From Pardosa pseudoannulata (Eukaryota; Arthropoda; Arachnida; Araneae; Lycosidae): a stretch of DNA of 64,000 nt. The position numbers and the translations under genes were made by a program. The notes under the pieces were generated by a model. That model searched no databases, was not told the origin of the DNA, and saw nothing but the letters and a program-made list of their open reading frames with translations. Shown here piece after piece: positions 24,746 through 37,059 of this stretch. The stretch is from contig CM063502.1 in assembly GCA_032207245.1 (NCBI GenBank), positions 67,701,116 to 67,765,115 on the forward strand, written 5' to 3'. Numbering within the stretch: the first letter of the stretch is position 1; the number at the start of each line of letters is the position of its first letter.

Positions 24746-24930
24746 CTTGAATAAGTAAGTGTTATAGCTTACAATCCCATGTAAATGACAAATATCAATA
24801 AAACGATTTTTTAATCTTTTACATTACTATTTTCAATTCTTAATTGCATTCGAGTATGAAAAATTATAGCATCATAAATTACAACGCCTCTCGAATTATC
24901 TCGAGTGTGCACAGTTTGGCCAGTTTAGTG

Positions 24931-24950
24931 CGCTCGAGTTAACTCGAGCG
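24931..24950. repeat. Perfect 20-bp palindrome
   Basis: The sequence cgctcgagttaactcgagcg is fully self-complementary and contains two CTCGAG sites. Related ctcgaattatctcgag lies about 35 bp upstream. Confidence 0.8.
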
Positions 24951-25009
24951 TACACGTTAAGGGGTTTATCTACAGCACATGTACCTCCGGTGGGTATTTA
25001 TATAAAATT

Positions 25010-25950
25010 CAATTCAATTCAATTTTCCTCTTCTAATATAATGTATAATTTAAAAGAAAAATTTCTGTTACTAATGAGCATGAAACAACAAAATTCAAGA
25101 TTTATGAAACCAAATGTCAGTACTTAACAAATTGGCGTTGGTTACCTGGTACGTGTTCTTAACATTTAAGGCAATTTTAAACCCATTTTGTAACAATTTA
25201 AAACTTGCGTTGGGTAATATTTTATATCCATTTTGATCTCTTTCTATTTAAACATCATTAATACTATTTATGTTAGAAATCTTTTTATAACAATGAACTG
25301 GTATTTGATTTAAATCATGTGTGCTCACGCTGTGAATTTCATATTTGATTCAATTTTTCTCTATTTAGACATAAGTATCATTTATAATAATAAAAAAAAC
25401 TTACTAATGATCATGAAATAAAATCTTTTGAAACCAAACTTCAACATTAAACAAAAATATATTTGGTATGTCCTACCCGATGCTTGTTTTGTAGGTTTAA
25501 TGCAATTTGCAACTAGCGAGTAGCACAAAAACTCGCATTGAATATTATTTTATACCCGATTAGATTTATCTCTATCTAAAAACCACCAGTACTATTTATA
25601 CCAGACATATCCAATAATTATAAACATAAAATAAAAAAAATAAAAAAAAGGCTGGGGTATGATCTACTCATTGCATGTTTTCAAGGGCGAGTTTTTAACG
25701 GTTGAAGTAATCCCAGGTATTAACCTGTATAGTATATGTATTGTATAGAATTCGCACAAGGTACCAAATACCAAATTCAATTTCTCACTATTTCAATATA
25801 ATTTAGTACGATTTATATGAAAAATCTTCGATAGTAATGAGCATGAAGTAACAAGATAAAATTTCTAAACCAAAGCTAAAACAACTCCAGATTGTCGTAC
25901 CCAATACGAATCTTCGAGGCTTATTTTTAATCGTTAGAATACATAAAATC
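25010..25950. repeat. Diverged tandem repeat, about three units
   Basis: The block actaatgagcatgaa and its variants recur near 25073, 25406 and 25836. Each follows a line starting attcaattt and precedes a gaaaccaaa- or taaaccaaag-like block. A second internal match is ctatttaaacatcattaatac near 25246 against ctatctaaaaaccaccagtac near 25571. Spacing is about 333 and 430 bp. Confidence 0.55.
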
Positions 25951-26343
25951 GAACTTTCATATGTAGATGTTCACCCTGAATACTTTTCCTATTTACACTT
26001 AAAAAGTTTGAAATAGTTCAGCAATGAACTGTACAAGAATGAAAAATATATTCATAGACCAATAAACCTATTGTAGAGCCTACGGGTAACTAATACAAAA
26101 CTAACTGGATCACAGACTCATACCGCAAAATAATTTCGAAGAAACTCATAACACTACTGCTAACAAAGTTTGGTTTCTCTTGAATTACAATATTAAAATT
26201 GCATAAATCCATATACAGTGGGAAAGGAGAATAAATTTACATTGAATATTTGTCAACCACTAGTATTAGAACTGAAATCTTTAGCTAGTTGTGCAAATAC
26301 GTAATCTGTCAACTATAACGTCTTGCTTAGTAATGGGATAGCA

Positions 26344-26696
26344 TTAACCCTATCACTATTGGGATATCACATTCAACATGTATAGATTCCTCTCCATTGC
26401 CGTACGTTTCTCATACACCATTGCCTAGGAAGAGGAGTTGCGACTCAGACTATCGATATATTAATATTAACTGGCTACATTGTACTGTATCTTTTTAAGG
26501 GGGATACATTGAATTTAGATGATGGGTATCGTTGCAGTTCACAATTTTACAACACGAACGTTAGTGATACCGAGGTCGACTTCTTTAAATCAATTCCAAA
26601 ACACTACAAAAATTTCTGTGAACAAAATTCAATCTAGCAGTCTCCAGTATCTATAAGCAGCGTCCTATCGTGATACATTGAACGCAAAAGTGTTAA
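26344..26696. mobile_element. Possible piggyBac-like MITE
   Basis: The left end is TTAA followed by CCCTATCACTATTGGGATATCAC. The reversed right end is TTAA followed by CACTTTTGCGTTCAATGTATCAC. Both ends share C.CT and TATCAC in register, and both are bounded by TTAA. The match is imperfect, so this is a tentative call. Confidence 0.35.
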
Positions 26697-27020
26697 ATAT
26701 ATGCCTTAATAGACTCTAAGTGTGTAGAAAGAATTTTTTTAAACAGATTTTAGGAATTTTCAACTTGTAAAAAATAATATGCTGATTTTAGTAGCAATTA
26801 GTTAAATTTGACCTATCTTCTTAGCGACAATTCTTGTATAGCTGCATACCGTGCCAATTCATTTTGATTTTGGGACACTGTAAAGCTTTCTTTTTAAATA
26901 CTGTGGTCAAATTTTTACTACACTATAAAGAAAATGAAATCTACCTTTCTATGGGGGTTCCAAACTGTTGCAAAGTTTTATGCCAATAATATAATTTGAA
27001 TCCACACATTACAATACCAA

Positions 27021-27198
27021 GGCGAATGATGGCCGAATGGTTAGGGTGCTGGCCTTCGGTACTGGAGTTCATGGGTTCGAATCTCTCTGTGGCATAGATG
27101 TTCGTAGCCATCCAGAATCTGCTTTAAGCTGTAGCTCTCGGTCTCATTAGCCCTCTTGTTTAAAAAACTGAGCCATAGCACTCCATACCAAACCAAAC
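27021..27198 (+). mobile_element. Family-1 tRNA-derived SINE with TSD
   Basis: A box TGGCCGAATGG, B box GGTTCGAATCT, body gctttaagctgtagc and the tail ccataccaaaccaaac. The flanks cattacaataccaa (27007-27020) and cattacagtaccaa (27199-27212) form a 14-bp target-site duplication with one mismatch. Confidence 0.88.
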
Positions 27199-27517
27199 CA
27201 TTACAGTACCAAACAGCAAAACGCTACATATTGAAACGTAAATCAAACACTTCTTTAAAAGGTTTAATAATAATTTCGTCTCTTCTAAATACTTAAACTA
27301 GAATAACTTTCTAAACTTATGTTACATTTTAATTCCTTTATTTTTTCCTTTTCTTTGTTACATTTTAATTAAATGTGAAACTAAAATTTTGAATCAGACC
27401 ATAGATTAAAATAATTTTATTCCAGTTGAGTACTAAGCAAAACTGTAACTATTGTACCATACAGAACTGAAATGACTGAAAGCACTGAAAGTACAAAAAA
27501 ATGGAAAATATCTTATG

Positions 27518-28757
27518 TAGTCAAACTTCATTACAAAAAACTTCAAGGAACCCAAGATTTTGTTCGCTCTTTGGTGGTTCACAAATGAAAAAAAATATCT
27601 TTACTTGTTAACTGATATGATTTATGCTGACATAATTACAATTTATAGAAAAAAATTATTAATATCTTTGTACAATACAGCAAAGTAATCCAATACATCC
27701 ATTGTTTGCGTGGAAAAAAACGTATTACATACATTAGAGCATCAAATAGCAACACACTTCTTTGATACATCAGTAGGAGAATCTTGCAAAGCAACAATAA
27801 TTTCACTAATTTAACAATAATTTCACTTTACTAAGTATTAAAACTAAAATAATTTTATGAACTTAAGAAAAATTCCTTTGTTACTTTCAGCTTATCTCTA
27901 ACGGAAACTAAACTCTTATAAACATAACTTACGAAGAGGTAAAAAAATTGCATCCAGTACTGAGCATAAATTTATCTATTGTTCGGTACAGAAATAGCAT
28001 TAAAATACCAAGACTTCAAAGGCTAAATGCCCCCCACACAAACGATCAAGCGATATCTTATACTGACAAACACCATTATAACGAACTTTACAAGATTTAC
28101 AAGATTTTGTCCCCGATTTCAATAGTATAGTTATATATGAACCGTTAAGAAAAATAATAGATATATCGAAATTTATAACATCAATTAAGTAGTGTATTCA
28201 ACTGTGATGCATTTGATAAAAAATATCAAAATTTGTTAAAAATGATCATTAAGGAATTTATTGAGGGCAGTATCCACTTTAAACATGCAAACTTGTGATC
28301 TACGAATAATACGGAAATGAGCACGATCAGCGGGAGATGCACGTTCAATCTGTGCAGAAACTTGATGCTGGGGAGAACTCCAATTCACCGCAAATCAAAC
28401 TGAGTATAATTGATTATATTAAATCGACCAATTGCCTATTAAACTGAATAAAAATTTTTTAAATGCAAAAATTATCCTGAATTGTTTACTGATATGTTTT
28501 CTGCTGATGTAATTTCGATTTAGAAAAAAAATGTGAGTTCCTTTGTATAATGCGATAAAGTACTCCACACTTCTATTGTTTGTGAGGACATAAAACAAAT
28601 TAATTAAATTTACTCATTTTGTTATAGAGACGCGATACTGTTATCACCAATGAGGGAAAGTTTCAAAACAAAACACATGCACATAAAAAATCTTGTATTC
28701 ATTATATGAGGAAGTTCGTTGCACATCAAGTTCGCTATAAAACGAGGTTCGACTGTA
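27518..28757. mobile_element. Decayed pogo/Tigger-like DNA transposon
   Basis: The right end, reversed, is TA then CAGTCGAACCTCGTTTTATAG, the classic form of pogo-group ends. The left end, TAGTCAAACTTCATTAC, is a diverged inverted copy. Inside, about 115 bp near 27606-27727 is directly repeated near 28482-28593 (ctgatatgatttatgctgac against ctgatatgttttctgctgat), so either two related copies are joined or an internal duplication occurred. No recognisable transposase catalytic motif was found. Confidence 0.55.
28236..28394 (-). CDS. Coding-like open frame, unknown (possible terminal exon)
   Basis: The minus strand is open for 52 codons to a TAA at 28236-28238, with no start codon required. 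The peptide includes SSPQHQVSAQIERASPADRA, HFRIIRRSQVCMFK and a C-terminal VDTALNKFLNDHF. Its composition and its GC content are well above the local average. Candidate acceptors are ttctccccag and tttctgcacag. It lies inside the pogo-like element, so it may be captured or decayed transposon coding sequence, or a retrocopy fragment. No family is recognised. Confidence 0.3.
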   Translation of the reverse strand, partial: FAVNWSSPQHQVSAQIERASPADRAHFRIIRRSQVCMFKVDTALNKFLNDHF

Positions 28758-29309
28758 ATTATGAATTTTATGTTAAAGTAACAGTTGATGTTGATAAAGA
28801 AGATATAAATTTCTTACTTCTCTTATATACATTTGAAACTCAAACGTCTTGATTTTCTTTACTTATATCCTCGAAACGTCTTAATTCTTAAACCCTTTAC
28901 GTTTTCATTATGTATATACTAAAAGTTATTTCTTAGCCCTTTTACATCGCATATTGCGACGTATACTGCATACTTTTTGTTTTTTCCTGCCCAATAGGTT
29001 GTTGCATCTTTGCATACAATGTTGTAAATTCTTGCTATAGCTAAATTAGGCTTAACATTACTTACAGTATTTCTGCTAAATTAGGCAGTAAAAACTCTCA
29101 GGACAAGAGGAAATGCTTCGTTTCTAGAGATTGCGGTCTGTGGGGAGTAGTTCGTTGGAGAACGTATTGTGCACGAAAGGGATAATTACCCAACAAAGTA
29201 ATTATCACCTACTCTATCTCAGAGATTTAGAGAATGTACCTGAAATATTTTGATTTGGAGCGAAGTTATAATTTGTTTTTTTCAACACGAGGAATAATTA
29301 GACGAGTTA

Positions 29310-29471
29310 GGTTTGGTTTATAGCGCGACTCTCTACATTTTCGCTCCACAAGGACTAATGAAACAGGGTCCTACAGTCTAAAAGCTAATTTCGAAAGGCA
29401 GCAATGGAAGGGATTCGAACTAATTGACCTCAATACCGAAACGCAGCATTCGAATGGTTCGGCCATCATCC
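29310..29471 (-). mobile_element. Diverged family-1 SINE
   Basis: The minus strand has atggccgaaccattcg at the A box, tagttcgaatccc at the B box, and the body through ggaccctgtttcattag, ending at aaccaaacctaa. Confidence 0.7.
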
Positions 29472-30264
29472 GTGGAATTTGAATGTATTGCATATCAAAA
29501 TATAAGAAGCATAAATTAATTTATTACTAGTATATCTATTATATCTATTATAATATTCTAGGAGTAATTATATCTTAGATATTTGTTTTAAATAGTATAG
29601 AATGAAAAATATTCACTCTTTATTCTGTAATGCATGATGGGAGAATTTCCATTTACTCCCCCATTTTTTACCTACTTATTTCTCATTGATTGTGGTCTAT
29701 TACTTAGAATTGGCCAAAGTGCACCACATTGTACTGAGGTGTTTTCTTGGAGGACATATATTCATAAAAATCCAATAAACAGAATAAATATCCGTATAAA
29801 ATTATTGTATTTTTTATCACTTAAATTTTTGTTAAAAGGACAACAAGAGGCATAGAACTTCCTTTTTTAAAACTGCTCAGTATTTAGTTGTTTTTATAAT
29901 GAGCATAAATAAAGGTGTTAGTTAAAAACAAAGAACTAAAATCTGCAAGAGATAGATTGATTAAAATGCAACATATTTTCATTAAAATTAGTTTTTCAAT
30001 ACTAGTTTTTATAGGTGCTCCCAGTGCACAGAAAATTAGCCAAGGACTTTCTTTTCACTTCATGTTTAAGATTTATTTATAAATAAAATTAGATAACCAT
30101 TTCATTGACGTTCATTAAAATTTGTATTTTACTACGTTTTAGCAAATTTTTTATTGATTCAAGGTATTAAATCCTCTGTAATTCGACAAACTACACTACA
30201 TTTTAAAAATAACATATTAAGTTTTGTAACAAATCAGAATGACAGCTAATGCTTTAAAATCTGA
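29472..30264. other. Intergenic, nothing recognised
   Basis: AT-rich sequence with no supported gene or repeat. Confidence 0.45.
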
Positions 30265-30660
30265 GAAAGACTGAGAAAAAGTAATGCTACAGGAACCATT
30301 TTAAGGCACTAATGTGATATCAATAACACCATAGTGGATAATAAACTTAAGTTTTAGAATAAAGATATGACAAAAATCTGGCTTTAATGAAACAAAATAT
30401 CCACAATTCCAATACAAAAGTTTCATTCATTAAACGTAAAACCCTTTCAAGTTGTCGAAAGTTGTTACTATCGTCATATGTTGCAGATATAATGGTAGAA
30501 ACAACTTTTTTAAAAATTTGTTTTAAAGCAAGGGAAGTCAAGTAATATATAAGCTTACAATAAAAAAAGTGATTTGTTTGACAAAGTTATTTTTTTAGCT
30601 TTTAACAATTCATTATTTAATTTACAAAAGGTTTCCAAGACGTAAGAATAGCGTTAGAAG
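30265..30660 (+). repeat. Dispersed repeat, copy 2
   Basis: Same orientation as 20455-20860. The clearest matches are gagaaaaagtaatgc, ggataataaactt, aataaagatatg, caatacaaaagtttcattca, aagttgtcgaaagttgtta and aagacgtaagaatagcgtt. Confidence 0.65.
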
Positions 30661-31192
30661 CTTTAAAAGTGTATTCATATTCATAAAAGAAAAAAGAAAT
30701 TGCACAATTCTGTCAATTTGAAACTCTCTTGTCCCATTAAGAAGTAGAAAAAACTGCTGCAGTTCATTTTATCACTTCGCTTGAGAGCTAGGTGCCAAGA
30801 GAACTGATTAATCATACTAAAAACCAGGGTTTTAGCTATATGACCAGTTCTTATGAGCATTAAAAACTCATATTTTACTATATAGATTTTACTCATATTT
30901 AAAATTATGAATTATGTTATACATTTCTTTCAACCCTACTTTGTATTTGGTTTGAAATATTTATACCGAATGCTCCCATTGCATTAGAAAGAAAAAAAAA
31001 TTAAGCCAAGTAGGACAAATAAAGAGTAAAAAAGATTTGAATTTTAGGAGCTTTTAAAATGTAGTTATAATAATAACAAAAATATTTTATATATGAATTA
31101 AACTGCCGATGATTACAAAATACTCTCCTGGAATCCAACAGTATTGAATTAATTTTCGTAGCTAATGTTTAAACAGGGTATGATGAGTAAAT

Positions 31193-31994
31193 CAGGTTCT
31201 CCTCCTTTACAACCAAGTTCCTCTTCGACGGCTACATTGTTACGCGTACAAAAAATACGTTAAAGTACCTATACACAAAATATAGTAGCTTTATAAAATT
31301 ATAAAATAATATGAACGCACATATCATTATTCATTTATATGACTGTAGTTTCCAGGTAAAAGTGTTGACAACGATGATACAGACCTATGCTTATCAATGT
31401 TGTACCTTCAAGTGGGGAAGTAAATGTACAAAAGAAACTCACGTAGTTTGCTGTGTAATCTTTTTTCCTTGACAAGTTTCTTTATAGCTCTTTAAAAGTT
31501 AACTCATCCCACTTTCAATTTTATTGAAGCGTTCAGTATTTGGATCCATTATTTGAAGTTGTACCATAGCCGCGTTAAATTTTGGAGAACCCGACAGCTA
31601 ACAAATTTATCGTGAGTTCCTTCAGTTTTTCCCTCTCTTCCAAATGGTTGAGCTCTCTTCAATGTAAGATCCTTATTTGGTAGCTGTCCATTACCTGGAA
31701 CCAGTATAGCAGCATTTTCTTCAGCATCTTAATGAGGCACACAGGCAAAACAGCAGTTCCTTAAATTACACGGGTTTTTTTAAAATTGTTAAACAAATCA
31801 ATATATTTTCCAAAACATATTCGTTTATTTTAAAGATGACTTTTACATGTTTATCTGTATCTTCAACCCAAGCCGAATTAATGTTTTTAATGTAATCTAA
31901 ATTGATGTACTTCAGGGTTTCCCTGAACTTCAGATTGCAACTTGATTGGTTGAGTGGTCCTTAAGCGAATAGGTTGTAAAGTGAGGAGTACCTG
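31193..31994. mobile_element. Tigger/pogo-like element, about 800 bp
   Basis: The left end is CAGGTTCTCCTCCTTTACAA. The right end, reversed, is CAGGTACTCCTCACTTTACA. They match at about 20 of the first 23 positions allowing one gap. TA follows the right end as expected for the TA target. The interior (about 31500-31760) is richer in GC and may hold remains of coding sequence on the minus strand, but no catalytic motif is clear. Confidence 0.7.
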
Positions 31995-33149
31995 TATTAC
32001 ATCTATGCTAACCACTTTACTCCCTGTTATCAATCTGATAATTAAGGTTTTTACATGGGATAGATTATTTTTTATTAAAAAATTAAATTAGTGTTTATTA
32101 GATACCAGCAATAAAATAACTTCGGAAATAGATCAATTCACTTTCGTGAAACTAACAAAACAACTTAACACAAAAAAATTCTAACAGGCATCATGGACAA
32201 TCATAAGACGTTCTTTCCAATAAGTATTAAAAAAAATATAGTAATATGTAATAATTCATAACAGCAGACATTCAGTTAACTGTTATTGCATATATCAATT
32301 TTAAACACACACAAACAAGAAATTATTTTCTCTAAAATCAAGCAATGGATTATCTAGTAAGTACTCATAAAACCTGGTCTTTCCATTGCTGTGAAAAACC
32401 TCATACCTCAAAAATGAATGAAGTAAAAAGAAGTGAATAAAGTGCTTCTTGTATAAAAACTTCTTTAAAAAATACCTACGAGAGCTACAGCAAAATGTTG
32501 TGACAAGTTAAAATTTAAATATTACGATAGATTCCTTTGAAACTGTTCTTCAGATTACCTAAAAACTGTGGATTCAAAATGACAACCTCTTATTTTATGT
32601 TGGCTCAAAATCGTACCAACGTTTTCTTTGACAGTCGATTTTGCGGGAGCATAAAAATGATGCGGACAGAGAAGAACATTTCAGAAATAGCGAAATATTA
32701 AACTCTTTTCATTTCTTTGAGAAAGTATTTAAATTCTTCACTACATGTTCCATTTCTTTCTAGCATATTTCATTGGCATATATTACCATTTTAGCCTAGC
32801 CTCAGCGAATGGCCCCTAGATCTCTTTGTTCACAAAAAATCTTTAACGCGCTTAAAATTTATCCTGAAGGAAAATGTTTTCTATCAGTCAACTTATCAGT
32901 CATTTATTATAAAATACGTACTAATGAATGATTTGTAAATAAGAAAAAAAAAGATCTAGAGTTTTCAATTTGCTAATTGTGTTCATCTCTGTAATAAAAC
33001 TGCATTCTAAAAATACCTCTACAGAAAAAAGTAAATATTTTCGAGTCATATTTAAGCACCATTCATTTATTTTAACAAAAAAAAGGTCTTTAATTCATTT
33101 CAGCTTACTTGAATACTAATGAAAAAGTAGAAAACAAACCTGATCTATA

Positions 33150-33290
33150 TAGTCAGAATATAACCGAATATGTGGGCATTTCCTTTTAGTACCAGAGCCA
33201 GTGGGTTTGAATCCCTTCGCTGGTATGGATGGATGTAACAGTTTGAAGGTAGCTTTAAGGAATAATTCCGGAGCTCGTCTAACATCTTCA
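33150..33290 (+). mobile_element. Decayed family-1 SINE
   Basis: Degraded A box, then agtaccagagccagtgg, gggtttgaatccctt at the B box, tggtatggatgga and gtagctttaagg. Confidence 0.6.
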
Positions 33291-33825
33291 TATACCTAAA
33301 GTTACTTATAGATAGAAAATAAAATTTTTGACCAATAAGGAAATCTAGTGTTTTTCAAAACACTGGTTAAATTTACGGTGTAAAATTTATTTGACGACGA
33401 TATAGGAAAGATCAATTCTAAACTTACAAAATGCATTGAGAACAAAGGCGAACAGATTGTAAAAAATTGCGTTTCATGTACACAAATGAAACTTTAAAAA
33501 TATATATTACTTTATAGACCTTATAGGGACAAATAAATTTGAACCTCAGTATTTAAAATATTTATTTTTCAACTGTATTCTTATAATAAATAATAAGACA
33601 ATATTATAAAAATATGACAGTAAAATTTACAAGAAAAGAATATTTGATTAAGATTCAATATTTTGCATAACATTTCTTAAAAAATGTTTTTATTGCACTC
33701 TATTTAAATCAATTACTTTATTTTTAAACGAGTATCGATTTTCACTTACGATAAATAAATACAATTTATGTAAGTCAATTGTTTCAAATCATATAAAGGT
33801 TTGGTAATTATTTTTTCCCTGTCTA

Positions 33826-33905
33826 ACGGTATTAAAACCTTTGTAACTCAGAAACGTTACGAAAAAGCATATCCAGTTTTATGAGAAACTCATTTAAAAG
33901 ACTTT
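33826..33905 (+). repeat. Short dispersed repeat (pair with 55066)
   Basis: The shared pattern is ctttgtaactcag, aaaaagcatatccagtttta and tgagaaactcat. The second copy at about 55066-55150 has ttctgtaactcag, aaaaagcatacctgatttta and tgacaaacat. Confidence 0.5.
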
Positions 33906-34112
33906 GTCTTTAAAAAAAATTCAGAGACAAATGAAAAAGTAAATACACCTGGAAAATTTTTAAGTCTTTAATTTGATACCAAAAAATCAGACTGAAAAGT
34001 TTTACTGGAACAGCTTTAAGGGAATGATTTTTAGGTTTTAAAATACGGATGAACGACATAAAGTAAAAAATTATACTGTAGTACAATAACCATTCTATTA
34101 AAAAATTTCTTT

Positions 34113-34296
34113 TAGTTTGGTTTGGAGCTACATTTTGGCTATGGTCTAATTTTTTGCAACAGGAGGGATAATGAGACCTACACCTGCTTAAAGCAGATTC
34201 CGAACGACTACGAACATCCATGACACAATGGGATTCGAACCCACGAAATCAGATACTGATGAGCAGCGCCCTAACCTTTGAGCTACCTTTCGGCTG
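34113..34296 (-). mobile_element. Family-1 tRNA-derived SINE
   Basis: The minus strand holds a degraded A box, B box GGTTCGAATCCC, the body from catggatgttcgtagtcg, and the tail ending ctccaaaccaaac. Flanks aaatttctttt (34103-34113) and aaatttcctttt (34297-34308) look like an imperfect target-site duplication. Confidence 0.85.
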
Positions 34297-34300
34297 AAAT

Positions 34301-34358
34301 TTCCTTTTGATTTTAAAGCATATGTTTAGTTTAATATTTGCTTTAAAATCAAAAGGAA
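34301..34358. repeat. Perfect 20-bp inverted repeat, 18-base loop
   Basis: The left arm ttccttttgattttaaagca (34301-34320) is exactly complementary to the right arm (34339-34358). Transcribed from either strand it would form a 20-bp hairpin with an 18-base loop. It adjoins the SINE at 34113-34296. Confidence 0.85.
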
Positions 34359-36075
34359 CATAAAACAATTGATATTTTTGGTCATTTTCAAGGTCTATTG
34401 TCCCCTTAAAAGGTGAGTACTCTTACTGTCTGGACGCGACTCGTAACACTATATTGGCTTACGCTTTACACATTAGATAAAATGAAACAGGTGTTATTAA
34501 TAATATAAATGGAATGGATTTTTAGATATTCTTTCTATCGTGGCAACGCCCATTGTAAAGGGTTACATCATAAACTAGATTAACTTTGAAAAATAAAAGA
34601 TCTAAAATCTAGAACACTATAGGGAGTAAAAATTCCGGGTTATATTTCATAAAAATAACAGAATTCCCTCCGGCATTTAACTGATATGTCTTAAGTGTAG
34701 CTGAAAGGGACTTTAAAAGTACTGATTTTTTTAGTAAATTATAGGATTTTATAAACTATTGTGTTGTTCAGGGATTTAAGCAACTTTGGTAAACATACAC
34801 GTAAAAAAATTCCCTTTTGTAAAACTATTTTGCAGTTTCTTAAGAAGTACCACTGGAAATAGAAATCTTCAGGACAAAGAAATTTCATGTTATTCCTTAA
34901 AAGTTACTAGCTGCTTCTTAATCAAGCTTCACTCCGGGTAACTAGGTTCTCCAAAAAATGTTATTGTTTCAAAAGTTAAAATGATTCAAAATAAATTACA
35001 TGCCAGCAACGCAAAATGTTTGAAAACAAAACAACTCATCTTTATAAAATGAGTAACACATTTTATTTAAAATTATTGCTTATCAAAACATAATATAAAT
35101 TAAATAAATAGTAGTGGTGTATAATATGGCGATATTTGACGATTAATCCTACCACAACACTAACATAAAAGTAACTATATTTTTATCTAAAGTTAGCCGT
35201 TTATGCCTACAAAAATACAAAAAAAAATATGTAATATAAATAAAATATTAAATTTGTTTAATTTTGCTAATGATCACTTCGTTACTCATTTAAAAGATTT
35301 CAGAGCGACAAAATGAAGATATAAAATCTACAAGAAAGAAATATGCCAAATAAAAATAGAAAAAAATAAATGGCTAGTACATATATAGATAACAAACATT
35401 GTTTATGTAAATTCCTTTATCTTTATTATATCATTAATTATTTTCATTTTTTATTAACTTCTAAACTAAGGGGTTAAATAACATGCTGTAACGGGCATAT
35501 TTTAGCTTCATGAAATCTCCCAGGTGATACATAAGTACAGTTAAAGGTTATCTCATAATTTTCATATTATATTTAACACAGAAAACGTTATTATGACTTA
35601 AATATAAAAGCCCGGCTTATCATTTCGCTGATATTTTCTAGATCTATTGATCTTTTTCTAGTTTATTATTTTCACGTATATCACACCACTTAGTCATCAC
35701 ACAATGTTAAAGAAGATAAACATCACTTTTTTTCCGACTTCCTTTACAAATATTGAGGTTTCAAACTAATTACCTATTTTTATCTAAGTAAAATACAGCC
35801 TATATTACTCAAGATTAATGCAGATTAAGTAAAATATAGTTGATATTACTCAAGAATAGAGTAGTTTTCTATTGGTAAAATAATTTTTAGAATAGGTTCA
35901 GTAGTTTTAGATAATATTTTCAACATGGAAAAATTTATTACATCTTTATTCTATAAATTTATATTATGTATAAAATGAGAGCTTTAATAATTATAATATT
36001 AAAGTATTCATTATAATTTATATAAATTAAACATGCATTTATCATGCAAAATATAATTTAGCATGTATTAATCCA
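34359..36075. other. Intergenic, nothing recognised
   Basis: AT-rich sequence without a supported gene or named repeat. Confidence 0.45.
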
Positions 36076-36551
36076 TTAATTCCAGGATCTACCAAATATA
36101 TATTGATTAATATATTCAATCTAATTTATTATGGACTGCACAGAGTAAAGCAAATATGAAATTTAAACAACTTAGGGTATTAAAGTCGTCATTTCAATCA
36201 TCACAGGAAGCAATTTATATAAAAAAGGATACACTTAGGGATGAGAGATTTATTTGGTATAGCATATAAATTAAGTACTGTAATGTGAAGCTTTATAGTG
36301 GATAAAACTATTTGTCATTATTTTAGTCAATCTACCTGCCGAGAAAGTAAATTAATGCGTGAGTCTCAAAAAATCTTAAAATGTTGATCCATATTACAAA
36401 ATTATATATAAGAGCATATAGTTGAAAATTTGGTGGATTATTTATAGGATTACCATCTACGTTCCTCGAAAAGGAAAACTTGTTTTTATAAAAGACAAAA
36501 GTTCTACAAAATACTGTTTATCTGTTCCTAAAAAGGAACGCTAGGAGTTAA
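36076..36551. mobile_element. piggyBac-like MITE, copy 1
   Basis: The element is bounded by TTAA at 36076-36079 and 36548-36551. Inside these the left end reads TTCCAGG and the reversed right end CTCCTAGC, an imperfect inverted pair. The whole 476 bp aligns with the copy at 50484-50972, for example at gagatttatttggtatagc, tactgtaatgtgaag and tttataggattaccatctac. No coding sequence is present. Confidence 0.65.
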
Positions 36552-37000
36552 TGCTTGATATTTTTTTTCTGTCGTTCTCACGAAAAATAACTCTTTATCT
36601 TATATATCAGGATTAGGCAGCATTTCGTCAATGTTAGTCCCTTTTCATGTCATGGTACATAAATCGCATTCATTTCATTTTGACGTTTTTGGTAGGAGTG
36701 AAAGTAAAGTTTTTTCTTCTATTTAATTTAATGTAATGGATGATAAATATGTCAGATTCGTTAATGTATATTAGAAACTTTTTTTTTATCAAATTGGAGA
36801 CAAAAATCTTTTTTATTCTGTACAGATAAAATAGTTTGAAGTATTAGAATTTATGTGATTTAAATTGCAAGAAAAATTAAAGTTTAAAAACGTTAAGACG
36901 AGTATTAATAAATCCGTAAAATAATATGCATTTCTCGTGGTAATATAATATGGAATCACAGAATGAAAAAATATATTTAACTTCAATTTACATAAAGCTT

Positions 37001-37005
<5 letters not shown>

Positions 37006-37056
<51 letters not shown>
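37006..37056. repeat. (TA)n microsatellite
   Basis: AT run of about 51 bp. Confidence 0.95.

Positions 37057-37059
<3 letters not shown>

Larger units (their letters stand above)
24559..24968. mobile_element. piggyBac-like MITE candidate
   Basis: The left end reads TTAA then CCCCTTAATGCAC. The right end, reversed, reads TAAA then CCCCTTAACGTGTAC. The ends are inverted and flanked by TTAA on the left and TTTA on the right, as expected for a piggyBac-type TTAA target with one change. The 402-bp interior holds a (TA)n tract and a CTCGAG-rich right arm, and no transposase. Confidence 0.5.
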
